64,000 nt of DNA from JAXDJH01 sp034663635. Its GTDB lineage: Bacteria; Actinomycetota; CADDZG01; WHSQ01. The notes beneath the pieces are model-generated. The model saw only the letters and a list, made by a program, of their open reading frames with translations, made no database searches and had not been told where the DNA came from. Where the stretch lies: assembly GCA_034663635.1 (NCBI GenBank), contig JAXDJH010000006.1:24318-88317 (forward strand). Reading direction: 5' to 3'. A program made the position numbers and the translations under genes. Positions 48,789-57,534 of the stretch are shown piece by piece. Every line of letters starts with the position of its first letter. Within the stretch, counting starts at the first letter, position 1.

Positions 48789-49895
48789 TTACGTCGCCGT
48801 CGCAGACAGTTTCGGAAGACACGCTTCGAGCACGGAATCGACGCTTCGTTCGATCTCGGCCCGGTAGTCGCGTGACACCGCATCAGGTGAGTGGTCGGCG
48901 AGCCAGTCCTCGGGGATCCGCTCGGTCGCTCCGCACATCTCGGCGAAATGGATGGTCCAGACCTTCGGGACCACCGTCTCCGCCTGGTAACCACCGCCTC
49001 CGGTCGCCACCCATCGTCCCGCGCAGTGGGCGTGCACGGCGTCGTGGATCAACTTCGCCATGGGCGGATAGGCGGTCATCGTCAGGCCAAGGTTCGCGAG
49101 GGGATCGCCGTAGTGCGTGTCCGCGCCGAGTTGAGTGACCATGACATCAGGCTGGAATGCACCGAGACCCTCGGTAAGAACGCGGTCGAGGGCCCAGAGA
49201 TAGTCGGCTTCCCCGGTGTACGGCAACAGCGGGACGTTCATCGAAGTTCCGATCCCGGCCCCCTCTCCGATCTCGTCGGTGAAGCCCGTTCCGGGATAGA
49301 GGTAGCGGCCCGACTGATGGAACGAGATCGTGAGCACGCGCGGGTCGTCGTAGAAGATCCACTGCACGCCGTCACCGTGATGAACATCGACGTCCAGATA
49401 CGCGACTCGCCAATCAGGTTGTAGCTCGAGGATCTTGGCGATCGCGGCGGCCGGATCGTTGTAGATGCAGAACCCGGATGCCTCGGCCCTGCGAGCGTGA
49501 TGCAGCCCCCCGGCCGGATTGAAGGAATGCTCGACCTCGCCCCGCGCGACGAGCTCCGCGGCCGTTATCGATGCTCCGCAAACCGCGGCCGACGCCGGAT
49601 GCATTCCGTCGAAGATCGGGTTATCGCCGGTGCCGAGGCCGTACTGGAACCCGGCCCTCGGCTCGGCGGTCCCCGCATCGATCGCCTTGACGATCTGGAC
49701 ATAGTCCGGAGCGTGCACGGCGAGGATCTCCGCATCGGTCGCCGGCTGGGAAGGAACCTCTCTCACCAGGTCGATGAGACCGAGCTCGCGGATGTGGTCG
49801 TAGGTCAGGAGCACGCGCTCCGGCCTAAGTGGATGAGAGGCGCCGAAGTCGTATGCGCGCGCGATGTCCTCGACGGTTACGAGAGCGACCGACAC
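48789..49895 (-). CDS. acuC: AcuC-type class I histone deacetylase-like protein
   Basis: 368 aa zinc deacetylase. The two His of GGLHHARR, the DVDVHHGDG zinc ligands (Asp, His), and the GADTHYGDPL segment with the third Asp are present, as is the Gly-rich ATGGGGYQ. In Bacillus AcuC deacetylates acetyl-CoA synthetase; the homologue here may control acyl-CoA ligases in a similar way. GTG or ATG start at 49893-49895. The aldehyde dehydrogenase gene ends 7 nt upstream. Confidence 0.92.
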   Translation of the reverse strand: MSVALVTVEDIARAYDFGASHPLRPERVLLTYDHIRELGLIDLVREVPSQPATDAEILAVHAPDYVQIVKAIDAGTAEPRAGFQYGLGTGDNPIFDGMHPASAAVCGASITAAELVARGEVEHSFNPAGGLHHARRAEASGFCIYNDPAAAIAKILELQPDWRVAYLDVDVHHGDGVQWIFYDDPRVLTISFHQSGRYLYPGTGFTDEIGEGAGIGTSMNVPLLPYTGEADYLWALDRVLTEGLGAFQPDVMVTQLGADTHYGDPLANLGLTMTAYPPMAKLIHDAVHAHCAGRWVATGGGGYQAETVVPKVWTIHFAEMCGATERIPEDWLADHSPDAVSRDYRAEIERSVDSVLEACLPKLSATAT

Positions 49896-49901
49896 TTGTT
49901 G

Positions 49902-51389
49902 TTAGTTCTCGTCCATCTGGGCTCTTTGGAGTTTGCCGGAGTAGTCGATGCCTACCGTCTTCCACTCGGTGAACTCGTCGAGGGATTGAGGGCCCGCCTC
50001 GCGGTGCCCGTTGCCCGTGTTCTTCATCCCTCCGAACGGAACTTGGATCTCCGCTCCGATCGTCGGTGCGTTGACGTACACGACCCCGAACTCGAGCAGC
50101 TGAACCGCCTTGAAGACGTTCGTGATGTCGTGCGTATAGATCGAGCAAGAGAGCCCGTAGTCGACGCTGTTGGCAAGTTCGATCGCCTCGTCGACGGACT
50201 CGATCCGCATGATCCCGGTCACGGGACCGAAGATCTCCTCCCGCGCGATGCGCATGTCACCGGTCATGTCCGTGAAGACGGTCGGCGCAAGGAAGAACCC
50301 GTTCTCGTACTCGGGTCCTTTCAGCTCCTCTCCCCCGGTTAGAAGCTTGGCGCCTTCCTGCTGGCCGAGACTGATGTACTCGAGCACCCTGTTCTTCTGT
50401 GCTTCGTTGATGACCGGCGCGAGTTCGACATCCGGCTCGAGCCCGTTCCCGACCTTCATGGTCGCGACCCGGTCGAGGAGTCGATCCGTGAACTCCGAGC
50501 GGATCTCGTCGTGGACGATCAGGCGCGAGGTTGCGGTGCATCGTTGGCCGGAGGTCGCGAACGCTCCCCACGCCGCAGACTCGACGGCAAGATCGAGATC
50601 GGCGTCCGGCATGATGATCAGCGCGTTCTTGGAGCCGAGCTCGAGCGAGCATCGCTTCATCGAACGGGCACACTTCTCGTTGATCATCCGGCCCACATCG
50701 AGCGAGCCGGTGAACGAGATCGCACGGATGTCGGGATGGTCGACCAGAGCGGCCCCCGCGTCCTCGCCGTATCCATTGACGAGATTCAGAACGCCCGGCG
50801 GTAGTCCGACCTCGCGGAACAGATCTACGAGCATCGCAGCGCAAAGGGGAGTGTCCTCGGCCGGCTTGAAGACCGATGTACAGCCCGAGACGATCGCGGG
50901 GGCGATCTTCCACAACGGGATCGCGACGGGGAAGTTCCACGGCGTGATGAGCCCCACGACGCCGACCGGGTGTCTCATCGTCATGTAGATCTTGTTCGGG
51001 AGCTCGGCAGGGATCGCGTCGCCCATCGCCCTGCGACCTTCGCCTCCCATGTAGTGAGCGAAGTCGATGCCCTCTTGGACGTCGGCTCGGGCCTCCTTGA
51101 GCGTCTTGCCCATCTCCTGCGTCATGACCCTCGAGAACTCTTCCTTACGCTCCTCGAGTAACAGCGCGACCCGCAAAAGGAAGTCAGAGCGCGCGGGGGC
51201 CGGGGTCTGCATCCACTTCGGATACGCGGCAACTGCGGATTGCACCGCGCGGTCCACGTCGGCGGCCGCCGACTTTGCGAATGCTCCGAGGACCTGAGTG
51301 CGATCCGCCGGATTGAGGGACTCGAACGTCTCACCGGAAGCGGCAGGAACCCATTCGCCGTTGATGAAGTTGCCGAAGTCCTGACCCAT
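49902..51389 (-). CDS. NAD(P)-dependent aldehyde dehydrogenase
   Basis: 495 aa. The catalytic Cys284 is in SGQRCTAT, the general base Glu is in LELGSKN (about 250), and TPWNFPVAIPLWKIAPA and FTGSLDVGR mark the cofactor domain. Family members oxidise semialdehydes (alpha-ketoglutaric or succinic) or other aldehydes. Its place between acuC and proC/proline dehydrogenase allows a role in oxidising glutamate semialdehyde, but it is shorter than usual P5C dehydrogenases (about 540 aa). ATG 51387-51389. Confidence 0.9.
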   Translation of the reverse strand: MGQDFGNFINGEWVPAASGETFESLNPADRTQVLGAFAKSAAADVDRAVQSAVAAYPKWMQTPAPARSDFLLRVALLLEERKEEFSRVMTQEMGKTLKEARADVQEGIDFAHYMGGEGRRAMGDAIPAELPNKIYMTMRHPVGVVGLITPWNFPVAIPLWKIAPAIVSGCTSVFKPAEDTPLCAAMLVDLFREVGLPPGVLNLVNGYGEDAGAALVDHPDIRAISFTGSLDVGRMINEKCARSMKRCSLELGSKNALIIMPDADLDLAVESAAWGAFATSGQRCTATSRLIVHDEIRSEFTDRLLDRVATMKVGNGLEPDVELAPVINEAQKNRVLEYISLGQQEGAKLLTGGEELKGPEYENGFFLAPTVFTDMTGDMRIAREEIFGPVTGIMRIESVDEAIELANSVDYGLSCSIYTHDITNVFKAVQLLEFGVVYVNAPTIGAEIQVPFGGMKNTGNGHREAGPQSLDEFTEWKTVGIDYSGKLQRAQMDEN

Positions 51390-51433
51390 CGTTGGTACCC
51401 CCTAACTCGACATTGAGAGGGCGAGTCTAGCTA

Positions 51434-52252
51434 TCAGGCTTCGGGGTCTCCGTGGGCAAGCTCCTGCGAGCGCTCCATCGCAGCCTGGATGGCGTTCAGG
51501 AAGGCGGCACGAACGCCCGACTGTTCGAGGACCCGGATGGCCCGCGTCGTCGTCCCACCGGGGGACGTAACCATCTCTCGGAGCTCGACCGGGTGCATCT
51601 TTTCGTCGCGCATCAGCTTCGCCGAGCCGAGCATCGTTTGAATCACAAGCTCGGTAGAGATCTCACGCGACAACCCCAACAAGATCCCGGCCTCGATCAT
51701 CGACTCTGCGAGCAACGCGAAGTAAGCAGGACCCGACCCCGAGATCGCGGTTACAGCATCCAAGTAGCTCTCATGCACCGTCACAACGCGACCTACGTGA
51801 GTGAGCACATCGGTGGCAAGGGAAAGGTGTCGTTCCGACGCGTGTTTGCCGGCCGAGATACCGGCCATCCCCTCGTGGACGACCGAAGGCGTATTCGGCA
51901 TGGCGCGCACCACTGGGACCTCGCCCGGCAGCCGCGACTCGATGAAGGTGGTGGGGATCGCAGCTACGAAAGACAGAACCGTCTGAGAGCTTTCGAGACG
52001 GTCGGCGATCTCGGCCAGTAGTCCGTCGATGTCCTGCGGCTTGACTGCGATCACCACGATCTCCGCGCCCTCAACGGCGGCGGCGTTGTCGAGTGTGGCC
52101 TCGACCCCGTAGGCATCGGCCAGCTCATCGAGGCGCTCCTGGCGGCGGGCTGTAACGACGATGTCGTCTGCCTTACGCCAACCGGAGGCCAGAAGGCCGG
52201 CCAGCAGGGCCTGGCCCATCTTTCCGCAACCTAGAACTGCCAGCTTCGCCAT
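51434..52252 (-). CDS. proC: Pyrroline-5-carboxylate reductase
   Basis: 272 aa. Last enzyme of proline synthesis. N-terminal Rossmann GCGKMGQAL (about 8-16), MPNTPS, and the C-terminal SGSGPAYFALLAESM and TSPGGTTTRAIRVLE signatures are complete. ATG at 52250-52252 is the family start; 22 upstream residues are rejected. Divergent from proline dehydrogenase with 38 nt between, so synthesis and breakdown of proline are side by side. Confidence 0.97.
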   Translation of the reverse strand: MAKLAVLGCGKMGQALLAGLLASGWRKADDIVVTARRQERLDELADAYGVEATLDNAAAVEGAEIVVIAVKPQDIDGLLAEIADRLESSQTVLSFVAAIPTTFIESRLPGEVPVVRAMPNTPSVVHEGMAGISAGKHASERHLSLATDVLTHVGRVVTVHESYLDAVTAISGSGPAYFALLAESMIEAGILLGLSREISTELVIQTMLGSAKLMRDEKMHPVELREMVTSPGGTTTRAIRVLEQSGVRAAFLNAIQAAMERSQELAHGDPEA

Positions 52253-52290
52253 CGTCCATCCCGTCCGATCTTTTCGTCGATGATAGGGCG

Positions 52291-53202
52291 ATGTTCCGAG
52301 AATCGTGGCTGTGGGCATCCGATAAGCCGCGCGTCCAACGGTTCGTGACTCAGAGCCGGCTGACCCATGGAGTCGTCCAGCGGTTCGTCGCCGGCGAGGA
52401 ACTCGAGGACGCGATCCGGGTCATCAAGGAGCTGAACTCCAAAGGGATCGGCGGGATCCTCGACCTGCTCGGCGAGGGCGTTGCCGACGCCGCAGGGGCC
52501 GATGCCGCGGCCGGTGAGTACAGCGCGTCCATCAAACGGATCGAATCGACAGGCGTCGACACGACGGTCTCTGTGAAGTTGACCCAGCTTGGCCTCGTCC
52601 AGGACAAGGGCGGCTGCATCGATCGATTAAGGGTGTTGAGCGCTGAAGCGCAGGCAGTCGGCACCAGCCTCGAGATCGACATGGAGCAGTCCGAATACGT
52701 CACCGACACCATCGATGTCTTCAAGTTGCTCCGGACGGACTTCCCCGATCTGCGGCTCGCGATCCAGGCGATGCTGCGGCGAACCCCTATCGATCTCGAA
52801 GACATGGCCACTCCGCCGCCTCGAGTGAGACTCGTCAAAGGCGCCTATGCCGAACCCCCGGAGCTCGCCTTCCAAAAGGGCACTGAGATCGATGCGCAAT
52901 ATCGCTTCCTGACCGATTGGCTATTCGAGAAAGGCGACAATCCAGCACTAGCGACCCACGACCTAAAGTTGATCGAGCACGCCACCGAAGCGGCTCGGCG
53001 TACGGACAAAGGTCTCGATGATTGGGAGATCCAGATGCTCTACGGCGTTCGCCGCGAGCTCCAGGAATCGCTCGCCATGAAGGGGCATCGCGTCAAGGTC
53101 TACGTGCCGTTCGGTTCGGCTTGGTATCCGTATCTGATGCGGCGTATCGCCGAGCGACCGGGAAATCTTCGTTTCTTCATGCGGGCGATGGTTCGAAAAT
53201 AA
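52291..53202 (+). CDS. putB: Proline dehydrogenase (monofunctional)
   Basis: 303 aa TIM-barrel flavoenzyme that oxidises proline to P5C. Typical features: SVKLTQLGL (about 95-103), EIDMEQSEYV (about 129-138), RLVKGAYAEP (about 176-185, binding FAD), ATHD, and the C-terminal YVPFGSAWYPYLMRRIAERP. Monofunctional proteins of this size occur in Gram-positive bacteria; the P5C dehydrogenase is separate. ATG at 52291. Confidence 0.94.
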   Translation: MFRESWLWASDKPRVQRFVTQSRLTHGVVQRFVAGEELEDAIRVIKELNSKGIGGILDLLGEGVADAAGADAAAGEYSASIKRIESTGVDTTVSVKLTQLGLVQDKGGCIDRLRVLSAEAQAVGTSLEIDMEQSEYVTDTIDVFKLLRTDFPDLRLAIQAMLRRTPIDLEDMATPPPRVRLVKGAYAEPPELAFQKGTEIDAQYRFLTDWLFEKGDNPALATHDLKLIEHATEAARRTDKGLDDWEIQMLYGVRRELQESLAMKGHRVKVYVPFGSAWYPYLMRRIAERPGNLRFFMRAMVRK

Positions 53203-53232
53203 TTTCCACTAACTTCGGCGATCGAAACAATA

Positions 53233-53312
53233 AGGCCTCAGAAACTTCAGCTCACGAATCTCGTGCACTTCCCCACACACGAGATGCGCAGGCTTTGAAG
53301 CTTCTGAGGCCT
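53233..53312. other. Long nested hairpin downstream of proline dehydrogenase
   Basis: Outer arms 53233-53249 (AGGCCTCAGAAACTTCA) and 53296-53312 pair at 16 of 17 positions; inner arms ATCTCGTG (53258-53265) and CACGAGAT (53278-53285) pair fully with a 12-nt loop. The 288-nt gap 53203-53490 has no gene. It may be a bidirectional terminator, a small RNA or a remnant of a small transposable element. Confidence 0.55.
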
Positions 53313-53490
53313 GGCATCTCAAGGAATCCAAACCCGTCCGAGGACTGATCCCGCGACTCCTTAAGACGGCGTGAAGATAGCGACGCGCGCCGCGAAGCGT
53401 CAAGGGCACTGACCACAAGACGCGCCAACGAACTACCAGGTCAGGGACACAAAAATTCTTGGTGAGAATTCTTCGCGACGTCACGGACCG

Positions 53491-54732
53491 CTATACGCAG
53501 GTACAGATCTCCGGCGAGTCTTCGCGCACGAGGCACTCGTACAACTCGAGGAACTCGTCGGCAGTTCGTTCCCATGTGAAGTGCGACGCGTTCGATAAAG
53601 CGCGCTCTCGAAATTGTTCCCTCAGCTCGGAGTCGGCGAGAACCGTCTTCAGTCGCGCTGCGAATTCAGTCGGATCGCGTGAATCGATCAGAAAACCACT
53701 AGACCCGTCGGTGACGATGTGCGATATCCCCCCGACCGGTGTGCCGATCACGGGGATCCCACACGCGTGAGCTTCGAGGGCGGCGAAACCGAACGATTCA
53801 GAATGCGAGCAGACCGTCACGACATCGGCGGCCTGGTAATACAACGGAAGATCCTTGTGCGGGAGAGGGCCCTCGAACCGAACGATGTGCTCGATGCCGA
53901 GCTCCTCGGACAACGCCCGGAGCCGTTCGACCTCCTCGGCTCCATCGCGGCCGCTCGCTCCCCCGACGATCAAAAACGTGAGAGGCCGGTCGAGGCCGTG
54001 GTGGATCTGTTCGACGGCTCGCAGGGCGAGCTCGATGCCTTTCAGCCGTTGGATCCGGCCCACGAACAACACAACTGCTTCCCCGCCGAGGCCCAAGGCC
54101 GCCCGGGCCGAAGCGGCATCTCCGGGGCGGAAAAGGCCGTGGTCCACGCCCGGATGGAGCGTCTTGGCCTTGTCGTGATGGGCGCCGTAGAGGCAGGCGA
54201 GATGCTCCTGCTCGTCGTCGGTAGAGGCGATCAGCACGTCGGCCGCCCGGATCACCGCGGCCTCCCCGATCAGTCTCATCTCTGGCTCCGGGACGTCGCC
54301 GGGGGCAAGGAAGCGATTCTTCACGCGTCCAAGGGTGTGATGCGAGTGAACGAGTGGGACGTTCCATGCCTCGCGCAAACCGATGCCGGCAAGACCGGAC
54401 TGCCAGTAGTGCGAGTGGACGATGTCGTAAAGGATCGAGCGGTCGTCCGCGAACGCGCGCACTCCCGCGGTGAACTCTTCGATGTGATCGGGCAGCTCTT
54501 CCTTGCTCACGTGCCCGATCGGGCCCGCCTTGACGAAAACAACGCGAAACCCCGGTTTGAGCTCGACCACGGCCGGACCGTCGGATGTCGCACGAGTGAA
54601 GACATCGGTTGAGACGCCGCGCGCGGCAAGGGTCTCGGCCAGATCCCTGATGTAGACGGTCATTCCGCCGGCATCGCCCGAGCCCGGCTCGTCGAGAGGT
54701 GAGGAGTGATACGAGATGACCGCCGTCCGCAT
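53491..54732 (-). CDS. GT4 glycosyltransferase, MshA-like
   Basis: 413 aa retaining glycosyltransferase (GT-B). GDAGGMTVYIRDLAETLAARG at the N-terminus (first 40 residues), VHSHYWQSG, the VLFVGRIQRLKG linker and the ESFGFAALEAHACGIPVIG donor-binding site are all typical of D-inositol-3-phosphate glycosyltransferase (MshA) relatives. A start in mycothiol synthesis is thus possible, but sugar specificity cannot be read and no mshB/C/D neighbour is seen. ATG overlaps the GNAT stop (ATGA). Confidence 0.88.
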   Translation of the reverse strand: MRTAVISYHSSPLDEPGSGDAGGMTVYIRDLAETLAARGVSTDVFTRATSDGPAVVELKPGFRVVFVKAGPIGHVSKEELPDHIEEFTAGVRAFADDRSILYDIVHSHYWQSGLAGIGLREAWNVPLVHSHHTLGRVKNRFLAPGDVPEPEMRLIGEAAVIRAADVLIASTDDEQEHLACLYGAHHDKAKTLHPGVDHGLFRPGDAASARAALGLGGEAVVLFVGRIQRLKGIELALRAVEQIHHGLDRPLTFLIVGGASGRDGAEEVERLRALSEELGIEHIVRFEGPLPHKDLPLYYQAADVVTVCSHSESFGFAALEAHACGIPVIGTPVGGISHIVTDGSSGFLIDSRDPTEFAARLKTVLADSELREQFRERALSNASHFTWERTADEFLELYECLVREDSPEICTCV

Positions 54733-55748
54733 CAGCTCTCCCTCGTCAGTCGGACGTTGTTCAAAGGAACAGCCTGCCCGCCCAGTTGGTACTTGTAACG
54801 CTCGGGGCCTCGCAGGAAATCGAAGATCTCCAGACCTTCGCCGATCGATCTCTTGACCAGCTCGGATACCAGCACGAGGCCGGGAGACAACCGCGCTGCA
54901 TCGGGCTCGTAAGCCGAGTTGTAGAGATAGAAGCGGCCGTCCTGAACGAAGCTGAACGTTCCGGCGACGGCACTGTTTCCGATCTCGAGAAGATCGAGTT
55001 GCAGCCAACCTTTCGCCGAGAAGTCCTTAGCGATCCGCTCGAAGAAGGTCGCGATCTCCGGCTTCATGAAGTGGCCTTTGTGACCTTCTGCTCCGCGATG
55101 CATCTCAACGAATGTCTTCAGATCGACATCCAACGTTTCCGGCGTTGCCGTCCGAACGCGGGCGTCTGGATGCTCGCGCTCGAGACGCCGCGCTTTGCGA
55201 CGCAGTTCATGACGATCCTTGGATTTCAGCTGCGCCTCGTACTCCTCCCATGAAGAAGGCAGCGGGAGGACGGCTGCGGTCTCTTCCTGGTCGAGCTTGA
55301 ATTCGAGGCCGCGCCGGTCGGCCGATTCGACGAGAAGCTCGGCGAATTGGAAGGGCACGGGCATGTTGTGAGCATCGAATTCATCCCACTCGACGGTCGA
55401 AGAGATGAGCCAATCGACGAGCGAGTCGATGACGTCCACGCGATCCTCGACCGCGCAGATGGGGCCGAGATAGTCGGTGAGGTCGATCCCGCCGATGAAC
55501 CGGAGGACCTTTGCGTCCCCTTCTTGTTTCCGGTAGAGCGGCACGATGCCGATGACCTCGTCGGCCCGCTTCATCATCAGAAGGAACAGATCCTTGGGGA
55601 CCCCGCTGTGGCCGAACTCGTCCCACCAGAGCTTGTTCCACTCAGGCGTAGCAAAGATGTGCCGGTTCGGGTCGCGCTCCAGAAGCTCCCTCCATTCAGG
55701 GAGCTGGAAACATCGCTCGGTGCAGTCGAGGGAGACCTCGAGGGTCAT
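54732..55748 (-). CDS. GNAT-superfamily acetyltransferase (CelD/BcsL, FemAB-like)
   Basis: 338 aa with two GNAT-like halves. N-terminal FATPEWNKLWWDEFG, the middle KDRHELRRKARRLER helix and the C-terminal GPERYKYQLG are typical of the CelD/BcsL family, which acylates or adds aminoacyl groups to polysaccharides or peptidoglycan. ATG at 55746-55748; a GTG/other start a few codons upstream is possible. Coupled to the glycosyltransferase, so both may build one surface glycan or conjugate. Confidence 0.82.
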   Translation of the reverse strand: MTLEVSLDCTERCFQLPEWRELLERDPNRHIFATPEWNKLWWDEFGHSGVPKDLFLLMMKRADEVIGIVPLYRKQEGDAKVLRFIGGIDLTDYLGPICAVEDRVDVIDSLVDWLISSTVEWDEFDAHNMPVPFQFAELLVESADRRGLEFKLDQEETAAVLPLPSSWEEYEAQLKSKDRHELRRKARRLEREHPDARVRTATPETLDVDLKTFVEMHRGAEGHKGHFMKPEIATFFERIAKDFSAKGWLQLDLLEIGNSAVAGTFSFVQDGRFYLYNSAYEPDAARLSPGLVLVSELVKRSIGEGLEIFDFLRGPERYKYQLGGQAVPLNNVRLTRES

Positions 55749-55825
55749 GGTGGGCGTCACAGTAGCCTCAACGCCCGATCGCTCTGCCCGATTCCTGGGC
55801 TTTTCGCAGGCCCCCTGGGACGCGA

Positions 55826-55851
55826 GAAAGCCCGCCGGACTGCGGCGGGCT
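55826..55851 (-). terminator. Intrinsic terminator of the Ala/Lys-rich protein gene
   Basis: Perfect 9-bp stem AGCCCGCCG (55829-55837) with CGGCGGGCT (55843-55851), loop of 5. Read on the minus strand it is followed by TTTCTCG. It lies 22 nt after the stop of the gene at 55874. Confidence 0.75.
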
Positions 55852-55873
55852 CTCATCATGCGTTGCGACTGAA

Positions 55874-56179
55874 CTAGCTGGCCTTGGCGGCCTTGGTCGC
55901 GGCGGAACGGGCGGCCTTGGCGTTCGCGTTCACGGCCTTGGAAGCGCTCGTGACGGCGGCCTTGACCTGCGTGCGAGCGGTCTTCGTCTGAGCGAGCGCC
56001 TGCTTGGTCGGCGCGGAGTTCTTGATCCGGGTCGACAGCGTGCGGCCGCGCTTCACGAAGTCCTTGTAGGCCTTGGTCGTGACCTTGCGGTCGGCGACCT
56101 TCGAGACGTTGCGAACCTTCTCGAGGGTGTAGTCGCCAGCTCCGACTACGGCGTAAAGCAGCTCCTGAGTCTTGGGCAA
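55874..56179 (-). CDS. HbhA-like Ala/Lys-rich protein
   Basis: 101 aa. N-terminal helix LLYAVVGAGDYTLEKVRN similar in pattern to the start of mycobacterial HbhA, then a basic coiled region and a C-terminal Ala/Lys/Ser repeat tail (AKAARSAATKAAKAS). Such tails bind DNA, heparin or wall polymers. TTG start at 56177-56179 is chosen because GGAGGTGA stands 5 nt upstream; the GTG in that ribosome site is the alternative. As in mycobacteria (Rv0474-Rv0475) an XRE regulator gene is next to it, here 150 nt upstream. Confidence 0.72.
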   Translation of the reverse strand: MPKTQELLYAVVGAGDYTLEKVRNVSKVADRKVTTKAYKDFVKRGRTLSTRIKNSAPTKQALAQTKTARTQVKAAVTSASKAVNANAKAARSAATKAAKAS

Positions 56180-56330
56180 TTTCTTCACCTCCCTCCCTCG
56201 AGTTCGTTGGTGCAAAACGAATGACGGGAAAACGGAGGCTCGCCGGATCTCGTCTGCGAAACCGCAGCCGTGACCCAACGCCGGGTGGGGGGTGAAGAGG
56301 GTCGCTCCGATTTCCCGCCAAACCTGAACA

Positions 56331-56723
56331 TCACTTCTCTCCAGTTACGTCTTTGACACTTGCGGCCCGTTCGGCTGGGCCTTCGTTGTCGGCCAGGTAG
56401 CTCTTGTAGTGATCGATCAGTGCCTGTTTCTGGCGCTCGCTGATCGTCGAGTCCTTCAAGATCTCGGCCACAAGGTCGTGATCCCGGTTCTCGTCGAGGA
56501 TCCCGGCTCGGACGTAGAGCGTCTCGGCCGAGATGCGCAGCGCCTTGGCGATCTGCTGAAGGATCTCTGCGGATGGCTTACGCAGCCCTCGTTCGATCTG
56601 TGAGAGATAGGGATTCGAGATCCCGGCGAGGTCCGAGAGCTTGCGCAAAGAAAGCCGGGCCGTGCGGCGCTGCTCCCTAATGAACTCGCCCAATTCGTCA
56701 AGTTTCATGCGTCCCCCGGCCAT
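56331..56723 (-). CDS. XRE-family regulator (Rv0474-like)
   Basis: 130 aa. Helix-turn-helix of the Cro/C1 type: LGEFIREQRRTARLSLRKLSDLAGISNPYLSQIERG (about residues 11-46), then a helical domain to the end (ILDENRDHDLVAEILKD...). Fits actinobacterial transcription factors that stand beside HbhA. ATG at 56721-56723 with AAGGAGAGG 5 nt upstream decides against an ATG 21 codons further up, which lies beyond the promoter -10. It is probably co-regulated with the HbhA-like gene downstream. Confidence 0.9.
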   Translation of the reverse strand: MAGGRMKLDELGEFIREQRRTARLSLRKLSDLAGISNPYLSQIERGLRKPSAEILQQIAKALRISAETLYVRAGILDENRDHDLVAEILKDSTISERQKQALIDHYKSYLADNEGPAERAASVKDVTGEK

Positions 56724-56757
56724 GGACCTCTCCTTGTAGTTCCCCGTCCCTGCTAGC

Positions 56758-56786
56758 TGTATAGCATGAATGTTTAACAGTTGCAA
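56758..56786 (-). promoter_or_regulatory. Promoter of the XRE regulator gene
   Basis: Minus strand: -35 TTGCAA (56781-56786), 17-nt spacer, -10 TATACA (56758-56763). The leader to the ATG is about 28 nt and has an AAGGAGAGG site. A palindrome TAACTAGTTA lies at 56836-56845. Confidence 0.65.
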
Positions 56787-56931
56787 GCACTAGGAAGGGT
56801 ACCGGAGGCGTCATCGAGCGGGGGTTTTCGGTCGATAACTAGTTAAAGATGACCAGTTTGACTACACTACGTAACTGGGTAAACGCGGAGTGAAGCAGGT
56901 TTGAGAGAGAGTCCGTTGAATTTTGGGGGCA

Positions 56932-57534
56932 ATGAGGATTAGGGGTAAGACCGCGACGAACAGGCTCACGGCCCTGGCCGGGGCCGGCTTGGTGCTGCTC
57001 ACGGCGGGAACGATCGTCGTGGCCTCGATCGTCGAGCGGGCCACCGGATTCGACCTGTCGCCCGGAGGGCCGGTTCGCGGTCCCTCACTTCACGTGTCCG
57101 GCACGATCTCCCTTCCCGGAAGTCCGCCGAAGGAGGGCGGAGCCGACCCGGCGGTCGCCCAAGAGGCTCCGGCCCCAGTTCCGTCAGCCCCGACCCTTAG
57201 CGGCGCAGAAACCCAGATCGCAGACTCCGGCTCTCAGCCGGCGACGGTTGCCTCCTCGTCTCCGAGCACTCGGCCTGCGGATCGATCGACCGACCGCAGG
57301 TCTCAGCCGTCTCGGGGACCGGTCAGGGGACCGGCTCGAGCCGGGTTCTTACCGCCTCCGGCCGCTGGTCCTCCCCAAGCGGATCCCAGCGCATCCAACG
57401 GACACGCCAAGGTCGAGAAGGTCGAGAAGGCCGAGAAAGTGAAGAAGGTGAAGAAACCCAAGAAGGTGAAGGCCCCGAAGCCGGACAAGAAAGCCAAGAA
57501 AGCCAAGAAGTCGAAGCGGCTGGAAGCGTCCTAG
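56932..57534 (+). CDS. Membrane-anchored protein with Pro/Ser-rich stalk and poly-Lys tail
   Basis: 200 aa. One N-terminal membrane helix (about 11-32), a Pro/Ser/Ala-rich disordered stalk of about 100 residues and a C-terminal, strongly basic run of repeated (V/K)EKVEKAEKVKKVKK type from about 150. No enzymatic domain. It may bind nucleic acid, wall polymer or be a structural anchor. ATG at 56932; a TTG three codons upstream is possible. The 3' end overlaps the convergent RsiG-like gene by 4 nt. Orientation in the membrane cannot be decided. Confidence 0.6.
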   Translation: MRIRGKTATNRLTALAGAGLVLLTAGTIVVASIVERATGFDLSPGGPVRGPSLHVSGTISLPGSPPKEGGADPAVAQEAPAPVPSAPTLSGAETQIADSGSQPATVASSSPSTRPADRSTDRRSQPSRGPVRGPARAGFLPPPAAGPPQADPSASNGHAKVEKVEKAEKVKKVKKPKKVKAPKPDKKAKKAKKSKRLEAS

